The position numbers were made by a program, and so were the translations under genes. 64,000 nt of DNA from an uncultured Flavobacteriales bacterium (GTDB lineage Bacteria > Bacteroidota > Bacteroidia > Flavobacteriales_G > Salibacteraceae). Within the stretch, counting starts at the first letter, position 1; every line of letters begins with the position of its first letter. Positions 8,740-18,415 of the stretch are shown in pieces. The stretch lies in assembly GCA_937899835.1 (NCBI GenBank), contig CALCCE010000305.1, positions 1-64,000 of the forward strand, given 5' to 3'. The notes below the pieces were generated by a model, which made no database searches, was not told the origin of the DNA, and saw only the letters and a program-made list of their open reading frames with translations.

Positions 8740-10611
8740 ATGAATACATCAACTATTCGCTTTGGCTTTCCCATTTTTAGTCTTCTTTGTGCACTTTTTG
8801 CATTCAACACTGCCTTTGCAGGAAGCATCAAGATCGATCGGGTAGACCCGCCCAACTGGTGGGTAGGTATGCCAGGCGATAGCGTTACCCTGCTGATTCA
8901 TGGCGAAGGAGTAGGAGCAGCAGCGGTGAGTTTGAAGCACGATGGCGTATCCATTCGGAATAGAACCACTACCGAAAACCCCAACTACCTTTTGCTGACG
9001 CTAAATGTTGCTCCGAAAGCTGCGGCTGGCGAAGTAGAATTGCGGTTTAAAAATGGTCGTGATAAGGGAAAGTTCAATTACCCCATTCAAAAGCGGAGCA
9101 AATTGGTGCCCAAAGCTTTAGGATTGGATCAATCGGACCTGGTCTACTTGATCATGCCCGACCGATTTGCCAACGGCAATCCCGACAACGACATTATTAA
9201 TGGAAGTCAGGAAACGGTAATCAATCGGGATTCCATGTTTTACCGTCACGGGGGCGACCTGGCCGGAATCGTATCGAAATTGGATTATTTGCAAGACTTG
9301 GGCGTAACGGCCCTTTGGCTCAATCCGGTATTGGCCAACGATCAGCCCAAGGAATCGTACCACGGTTATGCGGCTACCGATCATTACCGCACTGATCCGC
9401 GCATTTGCACGACCGAAGAATACAAAGCTTTCGTGGTGGAATGCCACCGCCGGGGCATGAAAGTAGTGATGGATGTGGTGCACAACCATGTCGGTGACCG
9501 CCATTGGTGGTACCAGGATTTGATAGCGGAGGATTGGATACACCGTTTCCCGGAGTATACCCGCACCAACTTTCGGGCTACCACGCTCATTGATCCTTAT
9601 GCTTCAGCTGCTGACAAAAACCTGATGAGTGACGGCTGGTTTGATCACCACATGCCCGACCTCAATCAAAAGAACCCTTGGTTGGCTACCTATTTCATAC
9701 AAAACAATTTGTGGTGGGTAGAATATGCCGGAATAGATGCCTACCGCATCGATACCTATGCCTATCCCGATAAGGTATTCATGTCCAAGTGGAACAAAGC
9801 CATGAAATCAGCCTATCCCAACATCACCCTTTTTGGGGAAACCTGGGTGCACGGCCAGGCCATCCAAGCCTGGTTTACCGAAGGCAATGGGCTTGATCCC
9901 GACCTGAACAACGAGCTTTCCGGAGTAACCGATTTTCAGATTTACTATGCGATCAACGATGCGATGGAAAAGGAGGAAGACTGGACCGGTGGCGTATCCA
10001 AGATCTATTATGCCTTGGTGAAGGATTACCTTTATAAAGACCCTACTCGAAATGTCATTTTTCTGGACAACCACGACCTGAGTCGGTTTTACTCCATGGC
10101 CCAGGAAGATATCGGGAAATTTAAAATGGGGGTGGGCCTATTGATGACTTTGCGTGGCATTCCTCAGTTGTATTACGGTACTGAAATTCTAATGAAAAAC
10201 TACGCCGATCCTGATGGTAAGGTACGGGAGGATTTTCCGGGTGGTTGGTCAACGGATACCCTTAATAAGTTTACTGAGGCGGGCAGAACTGCCCCCGAAA
10301 ATGAAGCCTTTAATTACGTGCGTACCCTGGCGAAATGGAGGGCGGCCAACCCGGCCATTACGCAAGGCAAAACCATGCAGTTTGTTCCCAAAGAAGGCGT
10401 CTATACCTTTTTCCGGTACACTGATAACCGGGCGGTGATGGTGATTGTCAACGGCAATAAAACCAAAAAAAAGGTGGATACTTCCCGCTATGCCGAACGC
10501 TTAAAAGGGTTTAGCAAAGCCATTGATCCCTTGACCGGAAACCCGGTAACGGATTACAGTGCACTTACCGTTCCTGCGAAAACTACTTTGATTTTGGACT
10601 TGATGCCTTAA
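8740..10611 (+). CDS. GH13 alpha-amylase family enzyme, cyclomaltodextrinase/neopullulanase-like
   Basis: About 623 aa with a signal peptide (MNTSTIRFGFPIFSLLCALF ... TAFAG) and no lipobox, so probably periplasmic. An N-terminal E-set domain resembling the cyclomaltodextrinase N-domain (KIDRVDPPNWWVGM) precedes the GH13 barrel. Catalytic residues are visible: nucleophile D in DAYRIDTYAYPD, acid/base E in LFGETWVHG, and transition-state D in FLDNHDLSR; the region I motif is DVVHNH. It should cut maltodextrins or cyclodextrins taken up by SusC, equivalent in role to SusA. The ATG at 8740 is chosen for the signal peptide and because the -7 box at 8706-8713 lies just upstream; the open frame before it is not coding. 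Confidence 0.92.
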   Translation: MNTSTIRFGFPIFSLLCALFAFNTAFAGSIKIDRVDPPNWWVGMPGDSVTLLIHGEGVGAAAVSLKHDGVSIRNRTTTENPNYLLLTLNVAPKAAAGEVELRFKNGRDKGKFNYPIQKRSKLVPKALGLDQSDLVYLIMPDRFANGNPDNDIINGSQETVINRDSMFYRHGGDLAGIVSKLDYLQDLGVTALWLNPVLANDQPKESYHGYAATDHYRTDPRICTTEEYKAFVVECHRRGMKVVMDVVHNHVGDRHWWYQDLIAEDWIHRFPEYTRTNFRATTLIDPYASAADKNLMSDGWFDHHMPDLNQKNPWLATYFIQNNLWWVEYAGIDAYRIDTYAYPDKVFMSKWNKAMKSAYPNITLFGETWVHGQAIQAWFTEGNGLDPDLNNELSGVTDFQIYYAINDAMEKEEDWTGGVSKIYYALVKDYLYKDPTRNVIFLDNHDLSRFYSMAQEDIGKFKMGVGLLMTLRGIPQLYYGTEILMKNYADPDGKVREDFPGGWSTDTLNKFTEAGRTAPENEAFNYVRTLAKWRAANPAITQGKTMQFVPKEGVYTFFRYTDNRAVMVIVNGNKTKKKVDTSRYAERLKGFSKAIDPLTGNPVTDYSALTVPAKTTLILDLMP

Positions 10612-10681
10612 CGAGTCGCATCAGTACACTTATATTAAGGTATAGAGTGGCTACCTGTGAGCGGCTACAACGCTTTGGCAG

Positions 10682-12061
10682 TTAATCCTGATAGGAAATA
10701 GCACTCTTATCGGTAATTAGGAGGTTGGATAAACCGCCCAATATCAAAGAGATGCCCGCTAAGATCATCGCGTTGATGGTAGCTTCTCCCAAGAGGTTTT
10801 GGTACAGGAAATTGAGCCCACCGGTAGAGGCAATGATTTGGGGAATGACAATAAACATGTTGAAAATGCCCATGTATACTCCCATTTTCTTTGGATCGAT
10901 GGAACTTGACAGCATGGCATAGGGCATCGATAAAATGCTTCCCCAGGAAATACCGATCAGGGCAAAACATATGGCCAACATCCAAGGATCAGGAACCACA
11001 CTCATTAGAATAAATCCGGCCCCTCCTAGTATTAAACTTGCCAGGTGAACCAATTTTCGGTTGATCCGAAACCGGGAGGTATAAAGGGTGAGCAGCAAAG
11101 CGAAAACCATAGAGCTCAACCCATAAACCCCCATGTGTGATCCAACACTATTGGCAGCATCGTTGTAAGCTTCATTGGCAGCTTCATAAGCTGCTTTCGC
11201 ATCAGGAAGGTTCATATCATAGGCGGCCACCTCTGGAAAAGGGGCATGATACACATGCTCGGTCAAGGCCGGTGTAGCCAGGCTCCACATCGCAAAAAAG
11301 GCAAACCAGCTAAAAAATTGAATGACCCCCAGCTTGGCCATGGTGGTAGGCATGGAAAAAACGTTGCTAAAAATCTCCCGAACGGCATTTAGAGGCCCTT
11401 TGGTAGCAGCTATTTCCTTTTTGAAAGCGTCCATATCCTCCGGCGGAGTCTCCTTCGTGGTGAAAACCGTGAACAGTATGCTGGCTAAAAACACGAATCC
11501 ACCAATGGCAAACGCCACTTGAACAGAAGCTGGAAGTTCACCACTGGGAGCCACATTGGAAGCTCCGAGCGACTCAACAATCGTAGGCAGGTTGCTCGCC
11601 ACCCATGTGCCAATTCCAATGATCAGGGTTTGCATCACAAAACCGTAAGACCGCTGAGATTCGGGTAACTTATCTGCAACCAGCGCCCGGAAAGGTTCCA
11701 TACTGATGTTAATGGAAGCATCCAGCACCCAAAGACAACCAGCCGCTACCCAAAGCACCGGAGAGTGAGGAACAAAGAATAAGGTAATTGAACTCAGCAC
11801 CGCACCAATCAGGAAAAAGGGTTTTCTGCGGCCAAAACGAGGGCTCCAGGTACGATCACTCAAATAGCCGATGATGGGCTGAACAATCAAGCCAGTCAAC
11901 GGAGCGGCCAGCCATAGAATAGGAATATCGTCTTTGTTGGCTCCAAGGGTTTGAAAAATGCGGGACATGAATCCTCCTTGCAAAGCAAATCCAAACTGGA
12001 TGCCTAAAAACCCGAAACTCATGTTCCAGATTTGCCAAAAACTCAAGCGTGGTTTCTCCAT
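10682..12061 (-). CDS. MFS sugar transporter (SLC45/maltose-type)
   Basis: 459-aa inner-membrane transporter with about 12 hydrophobic segments. The N-terminus (SFGFLGIQFGFALQGGFMSR) and the loop motif GYLSDRTWSPRFGRRKPF are typical of the SLC45/glycoside-pentoside-type MFS carriers found in Bacteroidota maltose loci. A long loop near residues 270-300 (AYEAANEAYNDAAN) splits the two halves. It should import maltose or short maltodextrins, probably with protons, to feed maltose phosphorylase. It is the last gene of the minus-strand block and has its own operator dyad (12115-12131), so it can probably be transcribed on its own. Confidence 0.88.
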   Translation of the reverse strand: MEKPRLSFWQIWNMSFGFLGIQFGFALQGGFMSRIFQTLGANKDDIPILWLAAPLTGLIVQPIIGYLSDRTWSPRFGRRKPFFLIGAVLSSITLFFVPHSPVLWVAAGCLWVLDASINISMEPFRALVADKLPESQRSYGFVMQTLIIGIGTWVASNLPTIVESLGASNVAPSGELPASVQVAFAIGGFVFLASILFTVFTTKETPPEDMDAFKKEIAATKGPLNAVREIFSNVFSMPTTMAKLGVIQFFSWFAFFAMWSLATPALTEHVYHAPFPEVAAYDMNLPDAKAAYEAANEAYNDAANSVGSHMGVYGLSSMVFALLLTLYTSRFRINRKLVHLASLILGGAGFILMSVVPDPWMLAICFALIGISWGSILSMPYAMLSSSIDPKKMGVYMGIFNMFIVIPQIIASTGGLNFLYQNLLGEATINAMILAGISLILGGLSNLLITDKSAISYQD

Positions 12062-12091
12062 GGGTGTGATTGATGTAGGGTAACCTTTGGC

Positions 12092-12099
12092 CGAAGATA
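12092..12099 (-). promoter_or_regulatory. Probable -7 element of the MFS gene
   Basis: On the minus strand TATCTTCG matches TAnnTTTG with one mismatch, 30 bases before the ATG. The operator dyad covers the expected -33 region. Confidence 0.35.
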
Positions 12100-12114
12100 A
12101 ATTATTTTTTATTA

Positions 12115-12131
12115 AGTGTCAGTTGGACACT
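12115..12131. promoter_or_regulatory. Proposed maltodextrin operator, site E
   Basis: AGTGTC-AGTTG-GACACT, a perfect 6+6 dyad with a 5-base spacer. It lies in the 79-base gap between the lipoprotein amylase gene and the MFS gene and overlaps the expected -33 region of the latter. Confidence 0.7.
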
Positions 12132-12140
12132 TATTGCTGC

Positions 12141-13553
12141 TTAACCTTCCCGATGCATCACCCGATACTCCCAGGCCGCGAGTTCCGCTTTTTGAAAAGC
12201 ATTGCCTTCCATCGATTTTCCTGAAAACAACTCGGTGAAATCGCCTTGTGGTTGCGCCTTCAAGTCGGGAAAGGTGGCGGGTTGGCCGGACAGGTTGAGT
12301 GCTACCCAAACTTCGTTGGCTCCTTGCATGCGAGAGTAAACCAACACCTTTGAGTCGGCAGTCAACGGAGATTGAATTTGAGCCGAGGCACCTTGGGTGC
12401 CGTTCCAAAGAGCCGAATTTTTACTCTTGAGCCCATTCAATGCCGTAAAAAAGGACTCGAAGGGCAGCTGTTTCCAATCAATTTCATCTTTCCCAAAAAA
12501 GCTCAGCCGACGATCCAAACCGGCTTCCTGACCCGAATAAATGAGGGGCATTCCTCTAAGGGTGTGGGAGAGCACCGCGTAGGTGGGGGCACCAGCATCC
12601 AACCGTTCCCACACCGTCCCATTCCACGAATTTTCATCGTGGTTGGTAATGAAACTCATGCGGTAAGCATCCGCCGGAAACAGGGAATCGTATTTGGTAC
12701 AATGCGTGTCGATGTGGGTGAGGTTTTGCTCCCCTTTGGCAATGTGGTTCATAAGGTGGTGCCAATCCCAGGCGTAGCTCATGTCAAAAGCCGATTCCTG
12801 AAGTTGGTTTTCCGGATGTTCGGCCTCTGCCAGCATAAATACAGGCTTAATGGCGTCCAGGATGATGCGCACATCGTTCCAAAATTCGGTAGGTACCATA
12901 AACGCTACATCACAGCGATATCCGTCCACATCGTGCTTTTGTATCCAGTAACTCAAAGCTTCCTTCATGCCTTGGCGCATCTCGGTATTGTCGTAGTCAA
13001 AAGCCACCACATCCGTCCAATCATAGGGCGATTGCAAATTGCCGGCACTATCTCTTTGGTACCAATTCGGGTGTTCCTCCACCCAAGGGTGATCCCACGC
13101 CGAATGGTTGGCTACCCAATCCAAGATCAGGTACATGCCCCGCTCGTGCACCTCTTTCACCAGCCCATGAAAATCTTCTTCTGTACCAAACTCGGGGTTC
13201 ACACTTGTATAATCCTTTATCGAGTAATAGCTGCCCAATTCGCCCTTGCGGTTTTTTTCACCAATGGGGTAAATGGGCATCAGCCAAAGAATTTTTACTC
13301 CCATTTGCTGAAGCCGGGGCAAGTGCTTACGAAAAGCTGTGATAGTGCCTTCCGGGGTGTATTGCCGAATGTTTACTTCGTAGATATTGGCATTTTTCGA
13401 CCAATCCAAGTGTTGGACGCCTGCCTTAACGGGAGCTTCGGTAGTATCAGCATCAGTGGGTTCGTTCGCCACATCAGGGTTTTCGGAAGTAGTGCTTTGG
13501 CAGCTGAACATCACTAAAAGGCCACAGGCCAATAACAACGGAGGAATACGCAT
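12141..13553 (-). CDS. GH13 alpha-amylase family lipoprotein
   Basis: About 470 aa. The lipoprotein signal MRIPPLLLACGLLVMFSC is followed by an acidic TTSENPDVANEP linker, then a compact GH13 barrel without an N-terminal binding domain. Catalytic motifs are visible: D in VDGYRCDVAFM, E in FMLAEAEHP, D in FITNHDENSW; region I is DWVANH. A start four codons earlier (13565) is possible; I prefer 13553 because it gives a normal lipoprotein N-terminus. It lies 18 bases after the other lipoprotein amylase gene, so they are cotranscribed. It probably cuts maltodextrins in the periplasm or at a membrane surface. Confidence 0.92.
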   Translation of the reverse strand: MRIPPLLLACGLLVMFSCQSTTSENPDVANEPTDADTTEAPVKAGVQHLDWSKNANIYEVNIRQYTPEGTITAFRKHLPRLQQMGVKILWLMPIYPIGEKNRKGELGSYYSIKDYTSVNPEFGTEEDFHGLVKEVHERGMYLILDWVANHSAWDHPWVEEHPNWYQRDSAGNLQSPYDWTDVVAFDYDNTEMRQGMKEALSYWIQKHDVDGYRCDVAFMVPTEFWNDVRIILDAIKPVFMLAEAEHPENQLQESAFDMSYAWDWHHLMNHIAKGEQNLTHIDTHCTKYDSLFPADAYRMSFITNHDENSWNGTVWERLDAGAPTYAVLSHTLRGMPLIYSGQEAGLDRRLSFFGKDEIDWKQLPFESFFTALNGLKSKNSALWNGTQGASAQIQSPLTADSKVLVYSRMQGANEVWVALNLSGQPATFPDLKAQPQGDFTELFSGKSMEGNAFQKAELAAWEYRVMHREG

Positions 13554-13571
13554 GTTGGGTAGCATTAGATG

Positions 13572-15992
13572 TTACTTATGTTGATGGTGGCCTGCTGGGA
13601 AACCATCGTGGTGTATCAGAATTTCGAAACTGTGCGGGGCCAGAGTAACCGTAATGGTTCGGTTTTCGCCGTCCACTGCCTGCCCGAAATGAGCGTGTAC
13701 TTCTTTCGCGTTAAACCCTTCGGGCAATTCAAATTGAACGGTTTGGGGCATCGCACTTTTGTTGAACGCCACGCCCACCCATTCTTTGAAATAGCTGCGG
13801 GTGTAGGCCAAGAGTTGACCACTGGATTGCACCAATTCAAAATCGCCATACAGCAGACTGAGGTGGTTGTTGCGCAATTGCGCCAGGTGTTTCAGGTTGT
13901 CTTTCACCCCTTGTTGTTCCGGGCTCAGGTTCTCAAAGACCATCGGCCGTCGGTTATCGGGATCGTTGGCCCCCGGCAGGCCAATGTCATCGCCATAATA
14001 CACAACGGGTACTCCCGGTACGGTCATCGTAAAGGCGGTCAACATTTTAAGCCGTTCATAGCCCAATGGATCTTTCACCACAATTTCCCGGCTCCAGCCT
14101 GCTTCTTTCGAATCTTCGTCCGGTTGTAAATCGCCCCCGGCAGTAGCAATGAAGCGGGGCATGTCGTGGTTGCCCGTAATATTGCCCATCAGGTGGTGAT
14201 AGCCATAAAAGGCAAAAGTGCCGCGCAAAGAAGCGGCCAGCCGATCAAAATCGGCGTCATCGTTGGCAAAAGCAGCACAAGCGTCAAAGTACAGGTTAAA
14301 ATCGAACTGGCCGTCGAGTTGTCCGGAACCTACATAAGAGCCGATCAACTCACGGCTACCGAAAGTTTCGCCAATTTGAAAAACCGACCGTCCTTGCCCC
14401 TTCACCACTTTCGATTTTAGTTTCCGGGTCAAGGTGCGCCAATAGGCTTCGGGAATATGTTTAGTAGCATCATGGCGAAAGCCATCGAGGTTGTATTCAT
14501 CGACCCAAAACAGGGCAGAGTCGGTGAGCGTTTCGATCACCTGAGGTTGGCTAAAATCCAAAGAAGGTAGAAAGGTATCGAACCAGGTGGTGAGCCGTTG
14601 CGCCTCCCAAATTCGAATGTTTTTGGTGCCGTCTGGCAAGTCAAGTTGGGTCACCCAATCCGGGTGCCGTTGGTAAAATGGGTGTTCCTGATGTACATGA
14701 TTCGAAACAAAATCAAGAATGATGTTCATGCCTTGTTGGTGCGCCTCGGCTACCAGGGCTTTGAGTTCTTCCGAAGTTCCCATCCGGTGATCAATGCGGG
14801 TAAAGCTTACGGGCCAATACCCGTGGTAGCCTGAATAATACCGGTGCGGTTCGGGATATTCCTGGTAGGCTCCCTCCGGATTTTGGATGATGGGCGACAA
14901 CCAGATGGTATTCATGTGTAAGTCCGAAAAATAGCCAGCCTTCAGCTTTTCGGTAATGCCGGCAATGTCTCCACCGAAATAATTGGCCCGGTCCTCCACC
15001 CGATCGTCATCTACGGGCTGATCGTTTTTCGGATTGCCATTGTGAAAACGGTCCACCATCATAAAATAAAGTACCTGCTGGTGCGGGTCGGTGCGGACCA
15101 ACTCCGAAGTGGAGGAGATGGGTTTCCCTTTTTTCAATGGAATCAGCAAATCATTAGAGGCCGCTTGTTGGTTGGCCGCCCAAATGCGCAAATAACTGCG
15201 CTCGTGGTTTTGGGCCGTTTGCGGAATGCTGATTTTTAACTTTCCGTTTTCGGTGGAAACAAAATTAGAATCCAACCGGTAGTTTTCCCAATATACCCAC
15301 CATTTGAGGTCGGTTTGATTGCTGCTGATTTCCAGGTGGTTTTCACCAGCACCTACGGTGCGAATCTTTGGTAAACTTGCCGGGTCAACTCCCCGGTGTT
15401 GCAAGAGGGAATTATAGCCACCATTGCCATTGGAAATCGTATCTGGATTATTGGGATCGGAAATGTATTTTCCATTGACCACTACTTTGTACTGGTAATT
15501 TCCCGGAAAGAGGTCCACCGACCCTTTCCAAACACCCTCCTCCAACGATAGGGGATGGCGACTTGGGGTCCAATCATTGATTTCTCCCACCAATTGAACG
15601 CTATCGTATTGATTGGCCCCGGGATCGAAGCTGAATTGCCATGGAATACGGGCATAGCGCTTGAGTAAGAGGTGGTGTGCTCCCGCAGGGGTAATGACGG
15701 TCAGCTGTCCCAATGCCTCGGCAGGTGTGCCCGAAATGGTGATTTTTCCTTCTTCCATTGGGCTTACCGTTAGGCCTTCGGAAACCTCGAATCGAAAATC
15801 CTGATCCAAATTGAGGAAATAGTCCCCGATTAAGATTGGAGTGGTGGTTTTTTCCAGCTGAATCGGACTGGCCAGTCCTACCAAGGAGGAGGATTCGGGA
15901 AAAGCTTCCTGAGGTGGGGGAGGAGGAGCCGGTTGGCAGGATACAAGTGTTATTGCCAAGCCTACAAGCAATGAAAAAAGAGGGTGCCGCAT
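13572..15992 (-). CDS. GH13 alpha-amylase family lipoprotein with N-terminal CBM48-like domain
   Basis: 806 aa. The signal MRHPLFSLLVGLAITLVSC is followed by a proline-rich linker (PAPPPPP). Residues about 30-130 form an Ig-like region; about 130-220 form a CBM48/CBM20-like domain (QLVGEINDWTPSRHPLSL, NYQYKVVVNGKYISDPNN); the barrel starts near 305 (VLYFMMVDRFHNGNP). Catalytic residues are D in LDGFRHDATKH, E in FQIGETFGSRE and D in ITGNHDMPRF. The late barrel motif VPVVYYGDDIG is also intact. It is probably an envelope-bound glucan hydrolase, similar in role to SusG or a pullulanase-like enzyme; exact specificity cannot be read from sequence. Confidence 0.92.
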   Translation of the reverse strand: MRHPLFSLLVGLAITLVSCQPAPPPPPQEAFPESSSLVGLASPIQLEKTTTPILIGDYFLNLDQDFRFEVSEGLTVSPMEEGKITISGTPAEALGQLTVITPAGAHHLLLKRYARIPWQFSFDPGANQYDSVQLVGEINDWTPSRHPLSLEEGVWKGSVDLFPGNYQYKVVVNGKYISDPNNPDTISNGNGGYNSLLQHRGVDPASLPKIRTVGAGENHLEISSNQTDLKWWVYWENYRLDSNFVSTENGKLKISIPQTAQNHERSYLRIWAANQQAASNDLLIPLKKGKPISSTSELVRTDPHQQVLYFMMVDRFHNGNPKNDQPVDDDRVEDRANYFGGDIAGITEKLKAGYFSDLHMNTIWLSPIIQNPEGAYQEYPEPHRYYSGYHGYWPVSFTRIDHRMGTSEELKALVAEAHQQGMNIILDFVSNHVHQEHPFYQRHPDWVTQLDLPDGTKNIRIWEAQRLTTWFDTFLPSLDFSQPQVIETLTDSALFWVDEYNLDGFRHDATKHIPEAYWRTLTRKLKSKVVKGQGRSVFQIGETFGSRELIGSYVGSGQLDGQFDFNLYFDACAAFANDDADFDRLAASLRGTFAFYGYHHLMGNITGNHDMPRFIATAGGDLQPDEDSKEAGWSREIVVKDPLGYERLKMLTAFTMTVPGVPVVYYGDDIGLPGANDPDNRRPMVFENLSPEQQGVKDNLKHLAQLRNNHLSLLYGDFELVQSSGQLLAYTRSYFKEWVGVAFNKSAMPQTVQFELPEGFNAKEVHAHFGQAVDGENRTITVTLAPHSFEILIHHDGFPAGHHQHK

Positions 15993-16071
15993 GATAGAGG
16001 AGAGGTTGGGAAGGTGAAAGAGATGCCGCCAGAGATTCCCCGGCGGCAGGTGTTTGCGTTGTGAAGAGCAG

Positions 16072-18405
16072 TTACACCGAGACGTCTTCGGACAAGCTCA
16101 AGGTGACACTTTTACCAATAGCCAGCTTAACCGGGTTGTCCATTAGGTAGAGCCCTATAGGTTCTCCGCTCAGCTGTTTAACGGTTACTTCTTGTTGGTT
16201 GACCGAAAGCTCCAAAGACCGATCGCGAAACAATACTTTAAACTGATAAGAAGTCCATTGTTCGGGAATTGTCGGCCTGAAATGGAGGTAGCCGTCTTTT
16301 ACCCGTTGGCCTCCAAAGCCTTCTACGATAGAAAGCCAGGTTCCTGCCATGCTGGTAATGTGCAGTCCTTGGTGTACCTCGCGGTTATAATCATCAAGAT
16401 CGAGTCGAGAAGTCCGCAAATACAAGTCATAGGCTTTTTTGGCCCGGCCCAATCGAGCGGCCAACACCACGTGAACACACGGACTTAATGAACTCTCGTG
16501 TACGGTACGCGGCTCGTAAAAATCAAAGTTTTCACGAATAGTATCCATATCGAACCGGTCCTCCAGAAAGTAGATGCCTTGTAGCACGTCCGCCTGTTTG
16601 ATGAAAACTGAGCGCAAAATGCGGTCCCAAGACCAATGTTGGTTGATGGGACGTTCCTTGGGATCCAAGTCTGCTACCAGGAGCTGCTCCTTGTCCAGGA
16701 AACCATCTTGTTGCAAGAAAACGCGGCTTTCGTCTTTTTGAGGAAGGTGAATATTTTCTATGATGCCGGACCAATGCGCAGTTTCTTTGGCCTCATCAAA
16801 ATTCCATTGTCCTTTCAGTTCTTCGTACCGATTGGGAAATTCCTTTTTCAGGAATTCGATGGTTTCCAGGGTATATTCCAAGGTCCAACGGGCAATCAGG
16901 TTGGTGTACCAGTTGTTGTTGACGTTGTTTTCGTATTCATTTGGACCCGTAACGCCCAACATCACGTAGGCTTGACGCTGCTCTGACCAGGTAATGCGTT
17001 GCGCCCAAAACCTGGAGATTCCCAGCAATACGTCGAAGCCAAACTCGGCGAGGTAGGCCGAATCATCACTGTGCCGCACGTAGTTGTATATCGCGAAGGC
17101 AATGGCCCCATTGCGGTGAATTTCTTCGAAAGTAATCTCCCACTCATTGTGGCACTCTTCACCATTAATGGTAACCATTGGATAAAGTGCTGCCCCGTTT
17201 TTGAAACCCAGCTTTTCAGCGTTTTCAATGGCTTTTTGCAGGTGTTTGTGGCGGTAGATCAACAGGTTACGGGCCACTTCTTTGCCCGCTGTATTGAGGT
17301 AGAAAGGAAAGCAATAGGCCTCAGTATCCCAATAGGTACTGCCCCCGTATTTTTCACCGGTAAAACCTTTCGGACCAATGTTGAGGCGTTGGTCTTCTCC
17401 GGTATAGGTTTGGTGCAGCTGAAAGATGTTGAAACGAATGCCCTGCTGTGCAGCTGAATCGCCTTCGATGCGGATATCACCATCTTCCCACCGGCGGGCC
17501 CAAGCCTGTTTTTGTGCTGCTTTTAAGTTATCGTAACCGATGGCAGCTACCTTGCGCACTTCCGCAATGGCATGGCTAACCAAATCTTCTACGGCATGAT
17601 TTTCAGAAGTAAGGTTGGCTGCGTATTTCTCCAACACCACGGTTTCGTTTTGCTGTACGTCAAGCGTAAACGATTGCTCAATGTACTTGTGACGACTGAT
17701 CGTAGAAGCTTCTACCTGCAATGGTTGGTTGTTCAGGTAGGTTTTGAAGCACATCGCCGAAACCGTATGAAAAGCAGATTTTCGGGTTTCGGCCTGCACC
17801 CAGGCTACTTCCGCTTCATTGCCTTCGCCACGGCCTTCCCAAAACTTTTCTTCGTAGTTCGAATCGCTGTTTTGCACATCTGCATCCAGGTAGGGCGTCA
17901 TGGTCACTTTGCCCGAGAAATTCAAAGGAGTTACCGCATACCGAATGGCTCCGGTTTCGTCGTGGGTCAAACTGCAAAAACGAGTAGCATCCACGGCCAG
18001 TTGTTTGCCGGTTGGAAAGGTAGCGATGAACCGGCGTTGCAAATAACCCTCCCGCATGTTTAGCTCCCGATGAAATTCCGATACTTTCACCTTGGCCAAA
18101 TCAAGCGTTTCGCCCGCCGATTCTACCCGGATGCCGATCCAGTTGGGGGCATTGAGCACCTTCGCAAAATATTCGGGGTAGCCATTTTTCCACCAGCCCA
18201 CTTTGGTTTTATCCGGGTAGTAGATGCCAGCGAGGTAAGTACCTTGCAGGCTTTCGCCAGAATAGTCTTCTTCAAAATTGGCACGCTGGCCCATGCGGCC
18301 ATTCCCAATGCTAAAAATACTTTCCGATTTTAATTGGTTTTCCGGGTCCCACCTGGATTCTACAATGGACCAATCGTTGAGTTTAAGATATCGGTTCATA
18401 GCCAA
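16072..18405 (-). CDS. malP: Maltose phosphorylase (GH65)
   Basis: 777 aa, normal length for GH65, with no signal peptide. It contains the super-sandwich N-domain, the (alpha/alpha)6 barrel with KYGGSTYWDTEAYCFPFYL, and the catalytic acid E near residue 485 in GVTGPNEYENNVNNNW. The motif HESSLSPCVH near 650 is the phosphate-binding end of the active site. The reaction is maltose plus phosphate to glucose and beta-glucose 1-phosphate. A beta-phosphoglucomutase gene starts the next step just 10 bases upstream, which favours maltose (or a related inverting disaccharide) over other GH65 substrates; trehalose or kojibiose phosphorylase cannot be excluded by sequence alone. Confidence 0.9.
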   Translation of the reverse strand: MAMNRYLKLNDWSIVESRWDPENQLKSESIFSIGNGRMGQRANFEEDYSGESLQGTYLAGIYYPDKTKVGWWKNGYPEYFAKVLNAPNWIGIRVESAGETLDLAKVKVSEFHRELNMREGYLQRRFIATFPTGKQLAVDATRFCSLTHDETGAIRYAVTPLNFSGKVTMTPYLDADVQNSDSNYEEKFWEGRGEGNEAEVAWVQAETRKSAFHTVSAMCFKTYLNNQPLQVEASTISRHKYIEQSFTLDVQQNETVVLEKYAANLTSENHAVEDLVSHAIAEVRKVAAIGYDNLKAAQKQAWARRWEDGDIRIEGDSAAQQGIRFNIFQLHQTYTGEDQRLNIGPKGFTGEKYGGSTYWDTEAYCFPFYLNTAGKEVARNLLIYRHKHLQKAIENAEKLGFKNGAALYPMVTINGEECHNEWEITFEEIHRNGAIAFAIYNYVRHSDDSAYLAEFGFDVLLGISRFWAQRITWSEQRQAYVMLGVTGPNEYENNVNNNWYTNLIARWTLEYTLETIEFLKKEFPNRYEELKGQWNFDEAKETAHWSGIIENIHLPQKDESRVFLQQDGFLDKEQLLVADLDPKERPINQHWSWDRILRSVFIKQADVLQGIYFLEDRFDMDTIRENFDFYEPRTVHESSLSPCVHVVLAARLGRAKKAYDLYLRTSRLDLDDYNREVHQGLHITSMAGTWLSIVEGFGGQRVKDGYLHFRPTIPEQWTSYQFKVLFRDRSLELSVNQQEVTVKQLSGEPIGLYLMDNPVKLAIGKSVTLSLSEDVSV

Positions 18406-18415
18406 ACGAAATAAA